Source of the DNA: Lachnospiraceae bacterium UBA3772
GTDB lineage: Bacteria > Bacillota > Clostridia > Lachnospirales > Lachnospiraceae
Length of the DNA: 17,198 nt
Assembly (NCBI GenBank): GCA_002371025.1
Contig: DFFQ01000147.1
Span: 1 to 17,198 of the forward strand
Direction of reading: 5' to 3'
Below, piece by piece: positions 1-9,396 of this stretch. Under the pieces are notes generated by a model. It searched no databases, was not told the DNA's origin, and saw only the letters and a list, made by a program, of their open reading frames with translations. The position numbers and the translations under genes are program-made. Every line of letters begins with the position of its first letter. Positions within the stretch are counted from its first letter, which is position 1.

Positions 1-54
1 TTTGAAGAGACTGATCTTTATCTATAATCATCCAAGTAAAAAGAACGGCTAGGT

Positions 55-64
55 TAAACGTTTA
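55..64. promoter_or_regulatory. LacI-family-like operator palindrome upstream of the GH13 gene
   Basis: The sequence TAAACGTTTA is a perfect 10-bp palindrome with a central CG, the core shape bound by LacI-family regulators such as MalR and CcpA. It fits only the inner part of the catabolite responsive element consensus; the outer TG and CA are missing. It lies just upstream of the predicted -35 box, which would suit an activator or a roadblock-free upstream site better than a classical repressor site. Function is inferred from the motif and from the sugar-polymer gene that follows. Confidence 0.35.
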
Positions 65-74
65 TACAAATCCC

Positions 75-103
75 TTGTTAATTAGTTTCCTATGTATTAA
101 AAT
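75..103 (+). promoter_or_regulatory. Predicted sigma-A promoter of the GH13 gene
   Basis: The -35 is TTGTTA (75-80) and the -10 is TAAAAT (98-103), with a 17-bp spacer. Transcription would start near 110, giving a leader of about 33 nt before the ATG at 143. The rest of positions 1-74 holds no gene that I can see. Confidence 0.5.
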
Positions 104-142
104 AACAATAAGTGTGCATTTTTAGATTTGGAGGAAGTAACA

Positions 143-2236
143 ATGCAGGAAGAAAAAGTCTTACATGCTATAGAGTATTTTTGTAAGTCAGTAAAGATAA
201 TAGACTTTGGTGCTCTGTTTTCAGATGGATCAGAAGAATATTGTTCTCCATGCGAGCCGGCAGTAGGAGATGATCTTACTATCAGGTTCAGAACAGCAAA
301 AGGAAATGTAGATTCGGTTTTCGTAACAGTAAATGATGACAGATTAGAAATGAAGGTTGGAGATACAGATGATCTTTTTGATTATTATGAGGTAAAGATT
401 CCAAATGTTACAGAAAGACTTCGTTATTTCTTTGAGATAAAAGCGGGAAAGGTAACTATTTTCTATAACCGCATAGCACTTCAGAAAAATGTTAATCGTG
501 ATTATGATTTTGAAGTATTTCCTGGATTTAAGACACCTGACTGGGCTAAGGGTGCGATTATGTACCAGATCTATGTAGATAGATTCTGCAATGGTGATAA
601 GACAAATGATGTTCTTACAAATGAATACTTCTACATCGACAGACCAACAAGACATGTTGAAAACTGGGATCAGTATCCTGAAAATATGGATGTAGGAAAT
701 CACTATGGTGGTGACCTTCAGGGTGTTATTGATAAACTTGATTACCTTAAAGACTTAGGCGTAGATGTACTCTATCTTAATCCTATATTTGTTTCACCTT
801 CGAATCATAAATATGATGCTCAGGATTTTGATTATATAGATCCGCATTATGCAAAGATTGTTAAAGACGAGGGTGACCTTCTGCCGGAAGGAACATCTGA
901 TAATAGAAAAGCTACAAGATATGTGACTCGTGTTACAGATAAGGCCAATCTTGAAGCTTCAAATGAATTCTTTATCCATTTTGTTGAAGAAGTACATAAG
1001 AGAGGAATGAAAGTAATCCTTGACGGTGTATTCAATCATTGTGGTTCATTTAATAAATGGCTGGATAGAGAAAAGATCTATGATATGAGTGATGATTATG
1101 AGAAGGGTGCGTATGTATCCAAGGAATCTCCATATAATTCATTCTTTAAATTCCATGATGAAAATAAGTGGCCTGACAATAATTCATATGATGGCTGGTG
1201 GGGACATGACACACTTCCAAAGCTTAATTATGAAGGATCAGAAAAGCTTCATGATTACATTTTAAATATTGCCAGAAAATGGGTTTCTGCTCCTTATAAT
1301 GTTGATGGATGGAGACTTGATGTGGCAGCGGATCTTGGACATTCAGAGGAATATAATCATAGATTCTGGAGGGAGTTCAGACAGGCAGTTAAAGAAGCAA
1401 ATCCTAATGCTATCATTTTAGCGGAGCATTATGGAGATCCTAATTCATGGCTTAAAGGCGATCAGTGGGATACCATCATGAATTACGGTGCTTTCATGGA
1501 GCCTATTACCTGGTTTTTAACAGGACTCGAGAAGCACAGTGATGAATTCCGCGGAGACTGTCTCGGAAATCCGGATATGTTTATTGGTACATTAAGACAT
1601 TACATGTCATTTTTCATGTATGGATCTCTTAATGTTGCCATGAATGAGCTTTCTAATCATGACCATTCAAGATTCCTTACAAGAACCAACAGACGCGTTG
1701 GAAGAACTAATACTCTTGGGCCACAGGCTGCAAATGAAAATGTAAGCAAGGCCATTATGAGAGAGGCAGTGCTTTTCCAGATGACATGGCCGGGAGCTCC
1801 AACAATTTATTATGGAGATGAAGCCGGTGTATGCGGATGGACTGATCCTGATTCAAGACGTACCTATCCTTGGGGACATGAAGATATGGAAATGATCCAG
1901 TTCCATAAGGATATGATAAAGATTCATAAGAAATATGATGCTATAATGCATGGCTCTGTTACTTTCCTGCATGGTGAAAACAGGTGTGTGGCTTATGCTC
2001 GTTTTACAAGAAAACAAGCAGTTGTCGGAATCATGAATGTGGATTATACTGATAAGGAATTAAAACTCCATGTAAGAAGACTTGGAGTAAAGAATAATCG
2101 CACTATGAAGAGAGTCATGATAACAAGTGAAGACGGTTATGATATTACAGAAGTACCATACATGGTACAGAACAATGTACTTACAGTTGTAGTTCCTAAA
2201 ATGTCATCAGTGCTTTTTGTCACAGACCTGATATAA
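143..2236 (+). CDS. GH13 alpha-glucan hydrolase, neopullulanase/cyclomaltodextrinase-like
   Basis: This 697-residue enzyme probably hydrolyses alpha-1,4 (and perhaps alpha-1,6) links in maltodextrins, cyclodextrins or pullulan fragments. It has no signal peptide or membrane segment, so it should act in the cytoplasm on imported oligosaccharides. An N-terminal beta-rich domain (about residues 25-125, CBM34-like) precedes the catalytic barrel, which opens with a WAKGAIMYQIYVDRF segment typical of this subgroup. All four classical GH13 motifs are present: DGVFNH (region I), DGWRLDVAA with the nucleophile Asp393, ILAEHYG with the acid/base Glu428, and LSNHDHSRF with the third acid Asp507. A beta-sandwich C-terminal domain follows. 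A TTG at 128 is in frame, but the ATG at 143 has a GGAGG 8 nt upstream that would otherwise lie inside the coding region, so 143 is chosen. The gene stands alone, with no transporter beside it. Family is certain; exact substrate is not. Confidence 0.9.
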   Translation: MQEEKVLHAIEYFCKSVKIIDFGALFSDGSEEYCSPCEPAVGDDLTIRFRTAKGNVDSVFVTVNDDRLEMKVGDTDDLFDYYEVKIPNVTERLRYFFEIKAGKVTIFYNRIALQKNVNRDYDFEVFPGFKTPDWAKGAIMYQIYVDRFCNGDKTNDVLTNEYFYIDRPTRHVENWDQYPENMDVGNHYGGDLQGVIDKLDYLKDLGVDVLYLNPIFVSPSNHKYDAQDFDYIDPHYAKIVKDEGDLLPEGTSDNRKATRYVTRVTDKANLEASNEFFIHFVEEVHKRGMKVILDGVFNHCGSFNKWLDREKIYDMSDDYEKGAYVSKESPYNSFFKFHDENKWPDNNSYDGWWGHDTLPKLNYEGSEKLHDYILNIARKWVSAPYNVDGWRLDVAADLGHSEEYNHRFWREFRQAVKEANPNAIILAEHYGDPNSWLKGDQWDTIMNYGAFMEPITWFLTGLEKHSDEFRGDCLGNPDMFIGTLRHYMSFFMYGSLNVAMNELSNHDHSRFLTRTNRRVGRTNTLGPQAANENVSKAIMREAVLFQMTWPGAPTIYYGDEAGVCGWTDPDSRRTYPWGHEDMEMIQFHKDMIKIHKKYDAIMHGSVTFLHGENRCVAYARFTRKQAVVGIMNVDYTDKELKLHVRRLGVKNNRTMKRVMITSEDGYDITEVPYMVQNNVLTVVVPKMSSVLFVTDLI

Positions 2237-2237
2237 T
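2229..2237 (+). promoter_or_regulatory. Predicted extended -10 promoter of ktrBA
   Basis: TGATATAAT is a perfect extended -10 element (TGnTATAAT). It overlaps the last codons and stop of the GH13 gene. No good -35 hexamer lies 16-18 bp upstream, which extended -10 promoters can tolerate. The start point would fall near 2244, immediately before the palindrome at 2247-2274. Confidence 0.45.
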
Positions 2238-2246
2238 AGTGAGATG

Positions 2247-2274
2247 GTTCTTCATGACTCGAGTCATGAAGAAC
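2247..2274. repeat. Perfect 28-bp palindrome between the GH13 gene and ktrB
   Basis: The left arm GTTCTTCATGACTC is followed directly by its exact reverse complement, with no spacer. As RNA it would form a stem of at least 12 bp closed by a UCGA loop. No run of T follows on the + strand and no clear T-run is seen leftward, so it is not a standard intrinsic terminator. It could terminate weakly, protect a 5' or 3' end, or be an operator. Confidence 0.85.
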
Positions 2275-2310
2275 AAATAATCAGGAAGAGACAGAGAGGA
2301 GAAATGTTAC

Positions 2311-3669
2311 ATGCATATTAGGATATCATCAGAAAAGCTTATACCGGTGAGTTTTTTGCTGATAATAATAATTGGAACACTTCTTCTTATGCTTCCATTC
2401 TCAAGTGCAACTGGAGAATATACTAATATTACAACAGCCCTGTTCACATCAACAACTTCTGTTTGTGTGACAGGCCTTGTTGTGGTTGATACATTTTCAC
2501 ATTGGAGCGCCGTGGGGCAGGGAATCATCCTTGTGCTGGTGCAGATAGGAGGCCTCGGAGTGGTAACACTTGGGGCTTTTATCATGCTTATCGGTAAGAG
2601 GAAATTTTCCCTTGAAGATAGAATGATCCTTGAGGCGTCACTGAATGTGGAAAGAAGAAAAGGTCTGCTTTCATTTTTAATCAGAATCTTTAAGGGCACT
2701 TTGATAGTTGAAGCAGTAGGAGCAGTGCTATATGCCATCAAACTGGTTCCAATGCATGGCGTGAAGGGAATCTGGGAATCTGTATTCCAGTCTGTTTCTG
2801 CATTTTGTAATGCGGGTATGGATGTTATAGGACCTAACAGTATGATAGATTTTAGAGATTCCAATTATATGATGTTTATCACCATGACACTTATAGTTCT
2901 TGGAGGACTTGGGTTTGTAGTCTGGTTTGATGTGATAGATGGAGTGAAAAAGGGAATCAGAAATCGATTTTCCTTAAGAAGGATAATAAGAAATTTTTCG
3001 GAGCATACAAAACTGGTTTTTGTGTTAACTGTATCGCTGCTTTTATTGGGAACCATTATTATATTCGTAGCAGAGTATAATAATCCTGATACCATAGGTA
3101 ATATGGGACTTGGCGGAAAACTTAGAAACAGTCTTTTCCAGTCGGTTACATTCAGAACAGCGGGATTTGCTTCGGTGGCCCAGGACAAACTTACAGAGTG
3201 TTCATGTCTTGCGGGATATGTTTTAATGTTTATAGGTGGTTCCCCAATTGGTACTGCGGGTGGCGTTAAGACAGTTACCATGTTCCTTATACTTATGAAT
3301 ACAAAATCATTTGTACTTAATAGAAATGAAAATGTTGTATTTAGAAGAAGGATTCCGGAAGCTCTTATGAGAAAAGCTGCGGCTATTATATTTGTAAGTT
3401 TCTTTGGAGTTGTATTTATGACATCGGCTCTTATATTTGCAGAACAAATCGGACTTACAGATGCATTATATGAAATAGTCAGTGCGCTGGGAACTGTAGG
3501 TCTTTCCAGAGGACTTACACCAAATCTGGATACCATAGGAAGACTTATTGTAATAGTATCCATGTTCCTTGGAAGAATAGGACCAATATCCATGGCTATC
3601 TTCTTCTCAAAGGGAAGTGATTCGGAAAATAAGATAAAACATGCAGAAGGTACATTTTATGTTGGATAA
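2311..3669 (+). CDS. ktrB: Potassium uptake channel subunit KtrB (TrkH/KtrB family)
   Basis: This 452-residue integral membrane protein is the ion-conducting subunit of a Ktr potassium (often sodium-coupled) uptake system. The chain is hydrophobic, with about eight to ten membrane segments arranged as four membrane-pore-membrane repeats. The four pore loops can be read with their selectivity glycines: TSVCVTGL (about residues 49-56), AFCNAGMD (about 164-171), FRTAGF (about 281-286) and GTVGLSRG (about 394-401). The length matches KtrB of Gram-positives rather than the longer TrkH. GAGGAG at 2296-2301 sits 9 nt before the ATG. The gene is followed after 31 bp by its cytoplasmic gating partner ktrA, with no terminator between, so the two form an operon. 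No large leader RNA such as the ydaO/kimA-type c-di-AMP riboswitch fits in the short space upstream. Confidence 0.93.
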   Translation: MHIRISSEKLIPVSFLLIIIIGTLLLMLPFSSATGEYTNITTALFTSTTSVCVTGLVVVDTFSHWSAVGQGIILVLVQIGGLGVVTLGAFIMLIGKRKFSLEDRMILEASLNVERRKGLLSFLIRIFKGTLIVEAVGAVLYAIKLVPMHGVKGIWESVFQSVSAFCNAGMDVIGPNSMIDFRDSNYMMFITMTLIVLGGLGFVVWFDVIDGVKKGIRNRFSLRRIIRNFSEHTKLVFVLTVSLLLLGTIIIFVAEYNNPDTIGNMGLGGKLRNSLFQSVTFRTAGFASVAQDKLTECSCLAGYVLMFIGGSPIGTAGGVKTVTMFLILMNTKSFVLNRNENVVFRRRIPEALMRKAAAIIFVSFFGVVFMTSALIFAEQIGLTDALYEIVSALGTVGLSRGLTPNLDTIGRLIVIVSMFLGRIGPISMAIFFSKGSDSENKIKHAEGTFYVG

Positions 3670-3700
3670 GCTGTACTGCTTTAAAGGAGAATAAAAAACT

Positions 3701-4345
3701 ATGAAAAAATCTGTTGCAGTTCTGGGACTTGGAAATTACGGAAAAAGTCTTGCAGAAAAACTTTATGATATGGGGGCTGATGTCCTTGTTGTTGATAAGG
3801 ATGAGGATCTTATAAAGGAATTCTCATCAAAATGTTCAGCTGCAATCTGCGCCGATCTTTGTAATGAGGAGGCGGTTGCTGCTCTTGGGTTAAAGAATAT
3901 GGATGTGGTGATCACAGCGGTGGCAAAGAACCTTACAGCCAGCATTATTGCTGTAGCTGTGGCAAAGGAACAGGGAGTACCTCTTATCATTGCCAAGTCA
4001 TCATCAAACCGTATGTCTTCCATACTTCTCAGAGTTGGAGCCAATAAGGTTATTGATCCGGAGGAAGAAGGCGGAGTTCGTTCAGCAAGAATCTTAATGT
4101 CTTCTTCATTCAAAGACTTTTTTGAAATAGATGACAATATGTATGTAGTTGAAATGGCTCCAAAGAAGGACTGGATAGGAAAAAGCCTTTTGGAACTTGG
4201 ACTTCGTAAAACGTTAAATATCAACGTTATTGCCATAAAGAAAAAAGGTGGATTATGGCAGTTCTCAGATTCAAAGACAAAGTTTGAAGAGGATCATTCA
4301 CTTCTGGTGGTTATGGAAAAGAAGGACGTAAAGAAAGTTAACTGA
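3701..4345 (+). CDS. ktrA: Potassium uptake gating subunit KtrA (RCK domain protein)
   Basis: This 214-residue cytoplasmic protein forms the ring that gates KtrB. Its RCK_N Rossmann domain (about residues 1-125) starts with the dinucleotide-binding motif GLGNYG (9-14). The acidic end of strand 2 (VVDKDED) would hold the ribose of ATP, ADP or NAD(H). An RCK_C domain (about 130-212) follows; in many Firmicutes this domain binds cyclic di-AMP, which closes the channel, but that is family knowledge and not visible here. The length is usual for KtrA/KtrC. AAAGGAG at about 3683-3689 precedes the ATG. The downstream region carries a terminator at 4430-4467. Confidence 0.93.
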   Translation: MKKSVAVLGLGNYGKSLAEKLYDMGADVLVVDKDEDLIKEFSSKCSAAICADLCNEEAVAALGLKNMDVVITAVAKNLTASIIAVAVAKEQGVPLIIAKSSSNRMSSILLRVGANKVIDPEEEGGVRSARILMSSSFKDFFEIDDNMYVVEMAPKKDWIGKSLLELGLRKTLNINVIAIKKKGGLWQFSDSKTKFEEDHSLLVVMEKKDVKKVN

Positions 4346-4390
4346 TCCAATTTTGCGGACGTTATACTAGTGAAATAAAAATGAAAAATA

Positions 4391-4404
4391 CGAACAAATG
4401 TTCT
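4391..4404. promoter_or_regulatory. LexA (SOS) box upstream of uvrBA
   Basis: CGAACAAATGTTCT matches the Gram-positive LexA/DinR operator CGAACRNRYGTTYC at 13 of 14 positions; only the last base differs. The GAAC-N4-GTTC core is perfect. uvrB is a classical LexA target, so the context supports the call strongly. The box lies 107 bp before the uvrB start codon, directly upstream of a TAATAT (4408-4413) that could be a -10. Confidence 0.85.
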
Positions 4405-4407
4405 GAA

Positions 4408-4441
4408 TAATATGGACTAAAGAAATAAGAAATGGTATACT
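4408..4441 (+). promoter_or_regulatory. Candidate uvrBA promoter elements (two alternatives)
   Basis: Two candidates are seen. The first is TAATAT at 4408-4413, 3 bp after the LexA box, without a convincing -35. The second is TGGACT (4413-4418), a 17-bp spacer, and TATACT (4436-4441) with an extended TG at 4433-4434. The second has better hexamers but overlaps the left arm of the terminator stem, and the LexA box then lies about 50 bp before its start point. The first is closer to the usual arrangement for LexA repression. Confidence 0.4.
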
Positions 4442-4467
4442 TTATTAGTATACCATTTTTTATTTTT
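4430..4467 (+). terminator. Intrinsic terminator after ktrA
   Basis: An 11-bp perfect stem (AAATGGTATAC at 4430-4440, loop TTTATTA, GTATACCATTT at 4448-4458) runs directly into TTTATTTTT. The A-rich left flank makes it possibly weakly bidirectional. It lies between the LexA box and uvrB, so a transcript starting upstream of it would have to pass through it. Positions 4468-4510 hold only the uvrB leader with its GAGGA at 4499-4503. Confidence 0.8.
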
Positions 4468-4510
4468 CCCCAATTGGTGGAATAGATTAAGATTTTTTGA
4501 GGAAATATAC

Positions 4511-6502
4511 ATGGATTTCGAACTTCATTCAGAATTTCAGCCTACTGGAGATCAGCCGGAGGCTATAAAAGAAATAGTGCAGGGTTTTAAATCAGGTCTT
4601 AAGAAACAGACTTTACTTGGTGTTACAGGTTCTGGTAAGACATTTACCATGGCTAATGTAATAAAGGAAATAAATAAACCTACCCTTATAATTTCACATA
4701 ATAAGACTCTGGCGGCGCAGTTGTATGGCGAGATGAAGGAATTCTTTCCGGAAAATGCTGTAGAGTATTTTGTATCCTACTATGATTATTATCAGCCGGA
4801 AGCTTATGTTCCATCAACAGATACCTATATTGCAAAGGATTCGGCAGTAAATGATGAGATTGATAAACTGCGTCATTCTGCAACTGCGGCATTGATAGAC
4901 AGAAAAGATGTAATAGTTGTGGCCTCTGTTTCCTGTATTTATGGAATAGGAAATCCGGATGATTATAAGCAGATGATGCTTTCTTTAAGGCCAGGAATGC
5001 AGATGGATAGGGATGAACTTATTGGTCGTCTTGTGGATATGCAGTATTCAAGAAATGAGATGGATTTTAAAAGAAGCACCTTCAGAGTTAAAGGAGATGT
5101 TTTAGATATCATTCCAGCCAATACCAATGAGGATGCCATAAGAATTGAATTCTTCGGTGATGAGATAGACAGGATTTCAGAATTTGATCCTCTTACTGGG
5201 GAACTAAAGAGAAATGTTAATTTCTCATGTATATTTCCGGCTTCGTTTTATGTTATTCCTCAGGATAAGATGGGAAAAGCCATTGAAGAGATAGAAACAG
5301 AATTAGAGGAAAGAGTTGCTTATTTTAAAGCTCATGATAAACTCCTTGAGGCTCAAAGGATAAAAGAAAGAACAGAATTTGATATTGAAATGTTAAGAGA
5401 AACGGGTTTTTGTTCAGGCATAGAGAACTACACAAGAATTCTTGCCGGCGGAAAGCCGGGGGAAGCTCCTGCTACTCTTATGGATTTTTTTGGAGATGAT
5501 TATCTTATTATTGTTGATGAATCCCATATCACACTGCCCCAGGTAAGGGGAATGTTTGGTGGTAATAAGGCAAGAAAGCAGACTCTTATAGATTATGGAT
5601 TCAGACTTCCTTCTGCTATGGATAACAGGCCTCTTAACTTTGAGGAATTTGAAGAGAGGATTGATAAAATCCTTTATGTATCGGCTACTCCTGCTCAATA
5701 TGAGAAGGATACTGAAGAAAACAGAGCTGAACAGATCATAAGACCTACAGGACTTCTTGATCCACAGATTGAAGTTCGTCCTGTGGAAGGCCAGATTGAT
5801 GACCTTTATTCAGAAATAAAGAAAGAGACAGAAGCAGGAAATAAAGTTCTTGTTACTACCCTTACCAAGAGAATGGCAGAAGAACTTACGGATTATCTCA
5901 GGGGGCTTGATATAAAGGTAAAGTATCTTCATTCAGATATTGATACCTTGGAAAGAATTGAGATTGTAAGAGATCTTCGAATGGGAGTGTTCGATGTACT
6001 GGTGGGAATTAATCTTCTTCGTGAAGGTATGGATATTCCTGAAATCACCCTTGTGGCTATTCTTGATGCTGATAAGGAGGGATTCCTTCGTAATGAGACT
6101 TCTCTGGTACAGACTATAGGAAGAGCGGCGAGAAATGTTGGAGGTCATGTTATCATGTATGCAGATACCGTGACGGATTCCATGAAAGCTGCCATAACTG
6201 AAACTGAAAGAAGGAGAGCAGTTCAGCAGCGGTATAATGAAGAACATGGTATAACTCCGCAGACTATCAAGAAGGCTGTAAGGGAGCTTATTTCCACAAG
6301 TGTTATAGATGAAAATGCAAAGGGAAGAGAAAGATATTCAAAGGATCCGGATACAATGAGTAAGAAGGATCTAAAGAAAGAGATAGAAAGACTCTCGAAG
6401 AAGATGAATCAGGCAGCGGTGGAACTTAATTTTGAATTTGCTGCCAGGTTAAGAGATGAGATAAAAGAACTTAAAGAAACGCTTAGAGATTTGGGTGATT
6501 GA
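4511..6502 (+). CDS. uvrB: UvrABC excinuclease subunit B
   Basis: This 663-residue DNA-damage recognition helicase is loaded on lesions by UvrA and then recruits UvrC for incision. The Walker A GVTGSGKT is at residues 37-44. The beta-hairpin that clamps the strand, with its [12 protein letters not shown] tyrosines, follows at about 90-101. The DExH-type Walker B is VDESH (335-339), and helicase motifs V and VI are visible as [13 protein letters not shown] and QTIGRAARN. The C-terminal UVR domain (about 622-657) for UvrC contact is complete. The length is normal. GAGGA at 4499-4503 lies 7 nt before the ATG. The gene is followed after one base by uvrA, indicating an operon with translational coupling, and a LexA box upstream points to SOS induction. 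Confidence 0.97.
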   Translation: MDFELHSEFQPTGDQPEAIKEIVQGFKSGLKKQTLLGVTGSGKTFTMANVIKEINKPTLIISHNKTLAAQLYGEMKEFFPENAVEYFVSYYDYYQPEAYVPSTDTYIAKDSAVNDEIDKLRHSATAALIDRKDVIVVASVSCIYGIGNPDDYKQMMLSLRPGMQMDRDELIGRLVDMQYSRNEMDFKRSTFRVKGDVLDIIPANTNEDAIRIEFFGDEIDRISEFDPLTGELKRNVNFSCIFPASFYVIPQDKMGKAIEEIETELEERVAYFKAHDKLLEAQRIKERTEFDIEMLRETGFCSGIENYTRILAGGKPGEAPATLMDFFGDDYLIIVDESHITLPQVRGMFGGNKARKQTLIDYGFRLPSAMDNRPLNFEEFEERIDKILYVSATPAQYEKDTEENRAEQIIRPTGLLDPQIEVRPVEGQIDDLYSEIKKETEAGNKVLVTTLTKRMAEELTDYLRGLDIKVKYLHSDIDTLERIEIVRDLRMGVFDVLVGINLLREGMDIPEITLVAILDADKEGFLRNETSLVQTIGRAARNVGGHVIMYADTVTDSMKAAITETERRRAVQQRYNEEHGITPQTIKKAVRELISTSVIDENAKGRERYSKDPDTMSKKDLKKEIERLSKKMNQAAVELNFEFAARLRDEIKELKETLRDLGD

Positions 6503-6503
6503 T

Positions 6504-9335
6504 ATGAGTGATGTTAAATATATTACCGTTAAAGGGGCAAAAGAGCATAATCTTAAAAATGTGGATCTTCAGATTCCCCGTAATAAATTTATAGTTTTTA
6601 CCGGACTTTCAGGATCAGGAAAGTCTTCCCTTGCTTTTGATACCATTTATGCAGAGGGGCAGAGAAGATATGTGGAATCTCTTTCATCCTACGCCAGAAT
6701 GTTTTTAGGGCAGTCAGATAAGCCGGATGTTGAGAAGATAGACGGCCTTTCACCGGCTATATCCATTGATCAGAAATCAACAAACAGAAATCCTCGTTCT
6801 ACAGTTGGTACTGTTACTGAGATTTATGATTATCTAAGACTTCTCTACGCCAGGGTTGGTATCCCTCATTGTCCAAAATGTGGCAAAGTAATTGAAAGAC
6901 AGACTGTTGATCAGATGGTGGATAAGATCAAAGAATTGCCAGAGAGGACAAAGTTTCAGGTTCTTGCACCGGTTGTAAGGGGAAGAAAGGGCGAACATGA
7001 GAAGGTCATCAGCCTTGCAAAGAAGAATGGATTTGTAAGAGCGATAATCGATGGCGTTATGTATACCTTTGATGAAGAGATAAAGCTTGATAAGAATAAA
7101 AAGCATAATATAGACATTGTAATAGACAGACTTGCCATGAAGGATGATATTGATATAAGGCTTGCAGGCTCAATAGAGACTGCGCTTAAATTATCCGACG
7201 GTCTTGTAAAGATTGATGTTATTGATGGGGAGGCTATGCTGTTTTCTGATAGTTTTTCCTGTCCGGATTGTGGAATATCTATTGATGAGATAGAACCAAG
7301 AAGCTTCTCTTTTAATAATCCTTTTGGAGCCTGTCCTGTATGTACCGGTCTTGGTTTTAAGAGAGAATTTGATGCGGATCTTATGATACCGGATAAAAGT
7401 CTTTCAATTAATGAAGGGGCCATAGCTGTAATGGGCTGGGCTTCAAGTAATGATAAGAAGAGCTTTGGACATGCGGTTTTTGAAGCTCTTGCTGAAGCAT
7501 ATAATTTTTCTTTGGATACTCCATTTAAAGATCTTTCTGATGAAGCGAAAGATGTGATAATAAATGGTACTCACGGTAAGAATATAAGAATCCATTATAA
7601 TTCGGACAGAGTTAAGAGAAGTACTTTCGTGCATCCATTTGAAGGTCTTGTTAAAAATGTGCATGACAGATATAGTATGACGAATTCGGAAAATATGAAG
7701 GCGGAATACGAAAGCTATATGACATATACTCCTTGCGAGGCCTGCCATGGTATGAGGCTTAAGCCGGAATCGCTGGCGGTTACGGTTGCCGGAAAAAACA
7801 TTTTTGAAGTGACAGAGCTTCCTGTGGGAGAGTTGGAGGGCTTTATCAAGAGTCTGGATCTTGATGAAAGACAGAAGATGATCGGGGGGCAGATTGTAAA
7901 TGAGATCCATGCAAGACTAAAATTTATGGTGGATGTAGGACTTAATTATCTCACTTTGAGCCGCGCTACTTCGACTCTTTCTGGTGGTGAAGCGCAGCGT
8001 ATACGTCTTGCAACCCAGATTGGTTCGGGACTTGTGGGTGTAACTTATATTCTTGATGAACCGTCTATTGGATTACATCAAAGAGATAATGATAAGTTGA
8101 TCGCTTCTCTTAAAAAGCTTCGTGATCAGGGCAATACACTTATTGTGGTTGAACATGATGAAGATACCATGAGAGAGGCTGACTTTATCGTAGACATAGG
8201 TCCTGGCGCAGGAGTAAATGGCGGCGAGGTTGTGGCTACAGGTAAGGCGGATGATATTGCAAAATGTAAAGAATCCGTTACAGGAAAGTATCTTTCTCAT
8301 GAACTGGAAATTGAGGTTCCAAAGGAAAGAAGAGAGCCAAGAGGTTTCCTTAGCATAAAAGGTGCAAGAGAGAATAATCTTAAAAATGTTGATGTGGATA
8401 TTCCTATTGGAGTATTTACCTGTGTAACAGGGGTATCTGGTTCAGGAAAGAGTTCTCTTATTAATGAGATATTAAAGAAAAGACTTCTTAGAGATCTTAA
8501 CAGGGCTCGCATCAAACCAGGTAAGTGCGATGATATCTCAGGATATGATAATCTTGATAAGATAATCGATATTGATCAGTCTCCTATAGGTCGTACACCA
8601 AGATCAAATGCGGCTACATATACAGGTGTTTTTGATCATATCAGAGATCTGTTTGCTTCTTCAAGAGATGCAAAGACTATGGGGTATTCTAAGGGAAGAT
8701 TCTCATTTAATGTATCTGGAGGAAGGTGTGAAGCTTGTAAAGGTGACGGAATAATAAAAATCGAGATGCATTTTCTGCCAGATATATATGTACCTTGTGA
8801 AGTGTGTCATGGTAAGAGATATAACAGAGAGACGCTGGAAGTGAAATATAAGGGGAAGAACATCTATGAAGTTCTTGATATGACTGTGGATGAAGCTGTG
8901 GAGTTTTTCTCTAGTGTGCCAAGTGTGCATAGAAAGGTTAAGACACTGCAGGAAGTTGGGCTTGGATATATCAAATTAGGACAGCCGGCTACTACATTTT
9001 CGGGTGGTGAAGCACAGCGTATCAAATTAGCTACGGAGCTTTCCAGAAGAAGCACCGGAAGAACCATATATGTTCTTGATGAACCTACAACAGGCCTTCA
9101 TTTTGCAGATGTTCAGAAATTGCTTGATATATTGCAGAAACTTACGGAAGCAGGTAATACTGTAGTTGTTATCGAACATAATCTGGATGTGATAAAACAG
9201 GCGGATTATATAATCGATATGGGACCTGAAGGTGGCGTAGGAGGAGGAACTGTAGTTGCCACAGGAACTCCGGAAGAGGTTGCCAAGGTGAAAAAATCCT
9301 ATACCGGTCAGTATCTTAAAAGATATCTTAAATAA
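6504..9335 (+). CDS. uvrA: UvrABC excinuclease subunit A
   Basis: This 943-residue ABC-type ATPase scans DNA for bulky lesions and delivers UvrB. It has two nucleotide-binding modules. The first Walker A is GLSGSGKS (34-41) with signature LSGGEAQR (492-499); the second is GVSGSGKS (643-650) with signature FSGGEAQR (832-839). Both signatures are followed by LDEP Walker B motifs. The zinc-binding CxxC pairs are intact (CPKC, CPDC with CPVC, CEAC, and CEAC with CEVC near residues 735-770). The length is that of a class I UvrA. An in-frame GTG at 6495 overlaps the end of uvrB. The ATG at 6504 is preferred because GGTGAT at 6494-6499 fits the anti-Shine-Dalgarno sequence at proper spacing, one base after the uvrB stop. 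Confidence 0.96.
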   Translation: MSDVKYITVKGAKEHNLKNVDLQIPRNKFIVFTGLSGSGKSSLAFDTIYAEGQRRYVESLSSYARMFLGQSDKPDVEKIDGLSPAISIDQKSTNRNPRSTVGTVTEIYDYLRLLYARVGIPHCPKCGKVIERQTVDQMVDKIKELPERTKFQVLAPVVRGRKGEHEKVISLAKKNGFVRAIIDGVMYTFDEEIKLDKNKKHNIDIVIDRLAMKDDIDIRLAGSIETALKLSDGLVKIDVIDGEAMLFSDSFSCPDCGISIDEIEPRSFSFNNPFGACPVCTGLGFKREFDADLMIPDKSLSINEGAIAVMGWASSNDKKSFGHAVFEALAEAYNFSLDTPFKDLSDEAKDVIINGTHGKNIRIHYNSDRVKRSTFVHPFEGLVKNVHDRYSMTNSENMKAEYESYMTYTPCEACHGMRLKPESLAVTVAGKNIFEVTELPVGELEGFIKSLDLDERQKMIGGQIVNEIHARLKFMVDVGLNYLTLSRATSTLSGGEAQRIRLATQIGSGLVGVTYILDEPSIGLHQRDNDKLIASLKKLRDQGNTLIVVEHDEDTMREADFIVDIGPGAGVNGGEVVATGKADDIAKCKESVTGKYLSHELEIEVPKERREPRGFLSIKGARENNLKNVDVDIPIGVFTCVTGVSGSGKSSLINEILKKRLLRDLNRARIKPGKCDDISGYDNLDKIIDIDQSPIGRTPRSNAATYTGVFDHIRDLFASSRDAKTMGYSKGRFSFNVSGGRCEACKGDGIIKIEMHFLPDIYVPCEVCHGKRYNRETLEVKYKGKNIYEVLDMTVDEAVEFFSSVPSVHRKVKTLQEVGLGYIKLGQPATTFSGGEAQRIKLATELSRRSTGRTIYVLDEPTTGLHFADVQKLLDILQKLTEAGNTVVVIEHNLDVIKQADYIIDMGPEGGVGGGTVVATGTPEEVAKVKKSYTGQYLKRYLK

Positions 9336-9350
9336 TTTGAATAAGTAATT

Positions 9351-9396
9351 AAAAAATCCTTTTTCGGAAGAGAAATGCCGGAAAAGGATTTTTTTA
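9351..9396 (+). terminator. Intrinsic terminator after uvrA
   Basis: AAAAAATCCTTTTTCGG (9351-9367) pairs with CCGGAAAAGGATTTTTTT (9378-9395), allowing one mismatch, across a loop of about 10 nt. The T-run ends the hairpin, and the A-run on the left could make it work in both directions. It closes the uvrBA operon. Confidence 0.9.

Noticed and set aside
128..142. TTG start extending the GH13 protein by five residues
   Set aside because: The codons overlap the GGAGG ribosome binding site that serves the ATG at 143.
2307..3593. Long antisense open frames opposite ktrB
   Set aside because: They mirror the codon pattern of a clear membrane protein gene and lack ribosome sites and recognisable domains.
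6495..6503. GTG start for uvrA overlapping uvrB
   Set aside because: The ATG at 6504 has a better placed GGTGAT and fits the family N-terminus; the GTG would add only three residues.
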